Source of the DNA: Streptomyces pluripotens
GTDB taxonomy: Bacteria; Actinomycetota; Actinomycetes; Streptomycetales; Streptomycetaceae
Assembly: GCF_000802245.2 (NCBI RefSeq)
Contig: NZ_CP021080.1
Location: 2,914,001-2,978,000 of the forward strand
DNA: 64,000 bases
Direction of reading: 5' to 3'
Below, in pieces: positions 62,295-64,000 of this stretch. Position numbers and translations under genes: made by a program. The notes beneath the pieces were generated by a model. That model made no database searches and was not told where the DNA came from. It was given only the letters and a program-made list of their open reading frames with translations. How positions within the stretch are numbered: position 1 is the first letter of the stretch; every line of letters starts with the position of its first letter.

Positions 62295-62308
62295 GCGCAA
62301 GCCGTACC

Positions 62309-62926
62309 ATGAGACTTGTGAAAGAGAGCGATGAGCCGCCCCTCCCCCTCGCGCCCGGCGCGGAGCAGTACCCCGCCCTCGACCTCGCCAACAGCGCCAT
62401 CACCCTGCCCGGCGGCCAATCGGCCGACCTCCTGGGCACGCCCGGCGAAGCGCAACGCTGGCTGGTGGACCGTGCACTCGCTCCCACCGACACCGATCTG
62501 CACCAGACCTGCGCGGACCGGCTGCGCACCCTGCGCGGACACATCCGCAGGGTGCTCGCCTCCCAGGTCGAGGGACGGCCCGCCCCGAGTGATGCCCTGA
62601 CCGCCCTGAACGACGCACTCACCCACGCCCCGGCCGCCTCCCTGCTGCACTGGGCCCCAGACCGCGGGCTGTACCGGGCCGCGGCCCACCCCACCACCCA
62701 GATCGTCGAGCACGCCCTGGCCGTCCTCGCCGCCGACGCCGCCGAGTTGCTCACCGGAGCCGACGCCGCGCGCCTCACCGCCTGCGGCTCACCCCCGTGC
62801 AACCGCTACCTGCTCCGCCACGGCCGCCGCCACTGGTGCTCCACCCGGTGCGGTGACCGCGCACGGGCGGCCCGCGCCTACGCCCGCCGCACCGGCCGGG
62901 CCGGAACGGCCGACCGAACCGGCTGA
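62309..62926 (+). CDS. CGNR zinc-finger/ABATE-domain regulator
   Basis: A 205-residue protein. The N-terminal ABATE-type region (YPALDLANSAITLPGGQSAD) is followed by a helical middle, then the C-terminal zinc finger CGSPPCNRYLLRHGRRHWCS and TRCGDRARAARAYARR. The signature usually written CGNR appears as CGDR here. Such proteins are regulators of stress or metabolism. ATG 62309 was used; in-frame ATG 62291 lies in the operator. The stop is close to the convergent M55 remnant. Confidence 0.82.
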   Translation: MRLVKESDEPPLPLAPGAEQYPALDLANSAITLPGGQSADLLGTPGEAQRWLVDRALAPTDTDLHQTCADRLRTLRGHIRRVLASQVEGRPAPSDALTALNDALTHAPAASLLHWAPDRGLYRAAAHPTTQIVEHALAVLAADAAELLTGADAARLTACGSPPCNRYLLRHGRRHWCSTRCGDRARAARAYARRTGRAGTADRTG

Positions 62927-62939
62927 ACCCAGCTGCCGA

Positions 62940-63096
62940 CAGCACCCCTCCCCGCCAGCGTGCCGCGCACGGCGGCGTTCACGCCCTCGGCCATCATGGA
63001 GCGGCCACGCTCGTAGTCCCGGCCGCCCGGCTGGACGTCGTCGGCGTCGACGAGTCCGGTGACGCCTTCCCTGTCCACGCTGATGGAGATCCGCAC
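62940..63096 (-). pseudogene. N-terminal remnant of an M55 D-aminopeptidase (DppA-like)
   Basis: From GTG 63096 the frame reads MRISISVDREGVTGLVDADD and PGGRDYERGRSMMAEGVNAA, then VRGTLAG, matching the start of M55 metallopeptidases (usual form IYISVDMEGVTG). It then becomes unrelated (RGAVGSWVQPVRS) and runs into the CGNR gene on the other strand. The metal-binding centre is missing, so it is dead. Confidence 0.75.
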
Positions 63097-63113
63097 GACA
63101 CCCCCCGACCAAC

Positions 63114-63128
63114 CCTACGTATTGTAGG
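63114..63128. promoter_or_regulatory. CCTAC/GTAGG palindrome, copy 1
   Basis: CCTAC-GTATT-GTAGG lies 17 bp upstream of the M55 remnant start and 77 bp before the small membrane gene. A similar site is at 63563. BlaI/MecI/CopY regulators bind TACA-type palindromes, but the spacing differs, so the protein is unknown. Confidence 0.5.
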
Positions 63129-63205
63129 TTCCCAACCGCCGACAGCCGCAGGGCCATCCACGCGCCCATCGCATACCCGCTCCGCCGCTTCACGCAGCTT
63201 TCCAG

Positions 63206-63514
63206 ATGACGCACACGACTCATACGACTGTTCACGGGGGACTCGTGCAGGACACCGAAACCGGACCCGGCGAACCCGTCTGCGTACGCAGCCTCGCGCC
63301 GACGCTGACCCTCCTGGCCGTCAGCCTCGCCATCGCCGCCGTCGGCGTGTACGAGCTGTGCGGCTTCGGATTGCACAGCCTCGACCGACGCCCGCACCTG
63401 TTCAGCGACGGCCTGGCCACCGCGGGGGTGATCGTCGCCGCAGTGGCGGCCGGAGCGGCCGCGGGCAACCTCGCCTGGCTGCTGGCGGCGGCCCGGCGCC
63501 GCACCGCCGATTGA
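63206..63514 (+). CDS. Small two-helix membrane protein
   Basis: A 102-residue protein with TM segments at about 30-50 (LAPTLTLLAVSLAIAAVGVY) and 70-92 (GVIVAAVAAGAAAGNLAWLL), ending in AARRRTAD. GTG 63245 is an alternative start inside the frame. It is flanked by two related palindromes. Function unknown. Confidence 0.65.
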   Translation: MTHTTHTTVHGGLVQDTETGPGEPVCVRSLAPTLTLLAVSLAIAAVGVYELCGFGLHSLDRRPHLFSDGLATAGVIVAAVAAGAAAGNLAWLLAAARRRTAD

Positions 63515-63562
63515 CGGATGGGATGCTGTGCACCGACTGTGTGCATCCCGTGTCCATGCTGT

Positions 63563-63577
63563 CCTACAAGATGTAGG
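63563..63577. promoter_or_regulatory. CCTAC/GTAGG palindrome, copy 2
   Basis: CCTACA-AGA-TGTAGG is a perfect 6-bp inverted repeat 43 bp upstream of the last gene. With copy 1 it brackets the small membrane gene and may tie the expression of the three genes together. Confidence 0.5.
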
Positions 63578-63620
63578 GTCTGCCTTGCCCCGTCCCCTTC
63601 TTCCAAGGTGACCAGTCACC

Positions 63621-64000
63621 ATGCCTGCGAGACAGCCGACCCTGATCTCCTCACAGGTGCCCGCTCGGCACAACCCCCGCCGCAGCATCCGCCTGCTCCC
63701 GACCCGCTTCCGCCCGGCCGGCGGCAGTCGGCTGCGTAGCCGCGCCGCCGCGGCCACCGTGTGGTACCTGCGGCTCATGGTGGTCCTGAACCTCGTGGGG
63801 GTCATGTCGCTCCCCTTCCGCGAGGAAGTGCACGAGCACAACGCGGGCGAGTTCTTCACCCCCTACCTGGCCACCGCCGGACTGGTCTCGGCGGCGCTCG
63901 CACTGTTCCTGGCGGTGGTGATGCGCCGGCGCAAACGGGCCGCCTGGGTCTTCAACCTCCTCCTGGCCGGCCCCCTGTTCTGCCTCTACGCCGTGGCCCT
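63621..64000 (+). CDS. Membrane protein, N-terminal part, MprF-like
   Basis: ATG 63621 opens a frame that runs off the right edge after 126 codons without a stop. After a basic leader it has TM helices LRLMVVLNLVGVMSLPF, YLATAGLVSAALALFLAVVM and AAWVFNLLLAGPLFCLYAV. The order of basic leader and helices resembles the N terminus of Streptomyces phosphatidylglycerol lysyltransferase (MprF/LysX-type) proteins, but the catalytic part is not visible. Annotation is tentative. Confidence 0.6.
   Translation, partial: MPARQPTLISSQVPARHNPRRSIRLLPTRFRPAGGSRLRSRAAAATVWYLRLMVVLNLVGVMSLPFREEVHEHNAGEFFTPYLATAGLVSAALALFLAVVMRRRKRAAWVFNLLLAGPLFCLYAVA

Overview
The window is high-GC actinobacterial DNA, almost certainly a Streptomyces chromosome. 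Codon third positions are strongly G/C, many genes start with GTG, and the gene set fits: a nuo operon, the futalosine route to menaquinone, System II cytochrome c maturation genes, NlpC/P60 and PASTA proteins, and BTAD and CGNR family regulators. No rRNA, tRNA or CRISPR array was seen.

Region 1 (1-40154) looks like core chromosome and is organised around respiration. It opens inside a nuoA-G operon read leftward, with a good Rex (NADH/NAD+ sensor) palindrome upstream of nuoA. Menaquinone genes follow in several clusters: a geranylgeranyl reductase-like flavoprotein, menG, mqnC, mqnA, mqnE, mqnM (ubiX-like), mqnP (ubiA-like) and mqnL (ubiD-like). Then come ccsB-resB-ccdA-resA for cytochrome c maturation and hemL for tetrapyrroles. 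So the electron donor complex, the quinone, the cytochrome c apparatus and the first haem steps lie within 40 kb. Between them are a NlpC/P60 hydrolase, two GNATs, a cold-shock protein, a methyltransferase, a LysR regulator, an acyl-CoA synthetase, a stand-alone condensation-domain protein, a nucleoside deaminase and a polysaccharide deacetylase-like lipoprotein. One decayed insertion, with the tail of an IS630-like transposase, sits between a prepilin peptidase and mqnA and has removed most of a BTAD-type regulator.

Region 2 (about 40079-49604) is an integrated island. A 22-bp direct repeat lies inside the 3' end of the gene at 39369-40154 and again at 49583-49604, where the rest of that 3' end is repeated with synonymous codon changes. 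The island starts with the truncated catalytic half of a tyrosine integrase, fused to a decayed relaxase. Its cargo is a leftward operon of four glycosyltransferases plus a small P-loop kinase, a divergent XRE regulator-peptide deformylase pair, a ComB-like phosphatase gene and an HAD-phosphatase remnant.

Region 3 (about 49605-57781) is a second, more rearranged accessory block. It has two more integrase fragments, broken copies of a WbqC-like gene and an XRE/TPR regulator, an intact ydcF-like gene and a frameshifted hypothetical. An arsenic cluster follows: FAD oxidoreductase with a cysteine-rich tail, arsR2, arsO-like, aqpS-like channel, arsR1 and arsC. No ArsB or ACR3 efflux pump is present. 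An 11-bp-spaced pair of AGGGCACAT repeats recurs at the integrase tails and at 49457, 57173 and 57762, which suggests shared arm-type integrase sites.

Region 4 (57812-64000) is variable chromosome: MerR with an MFS stub, an NAD(P)-binding protein, an EamA exporter with divergent LysR, an MBL-fold hydrolase with divergent CGNR regulator, a truncated M55 D-aminopeptidase, a small membrane protein flanked by two CCTAC...GTAGG palindromes, and a membrane protein running off the right edge. All family names were assigned by reading motifs without database searches.
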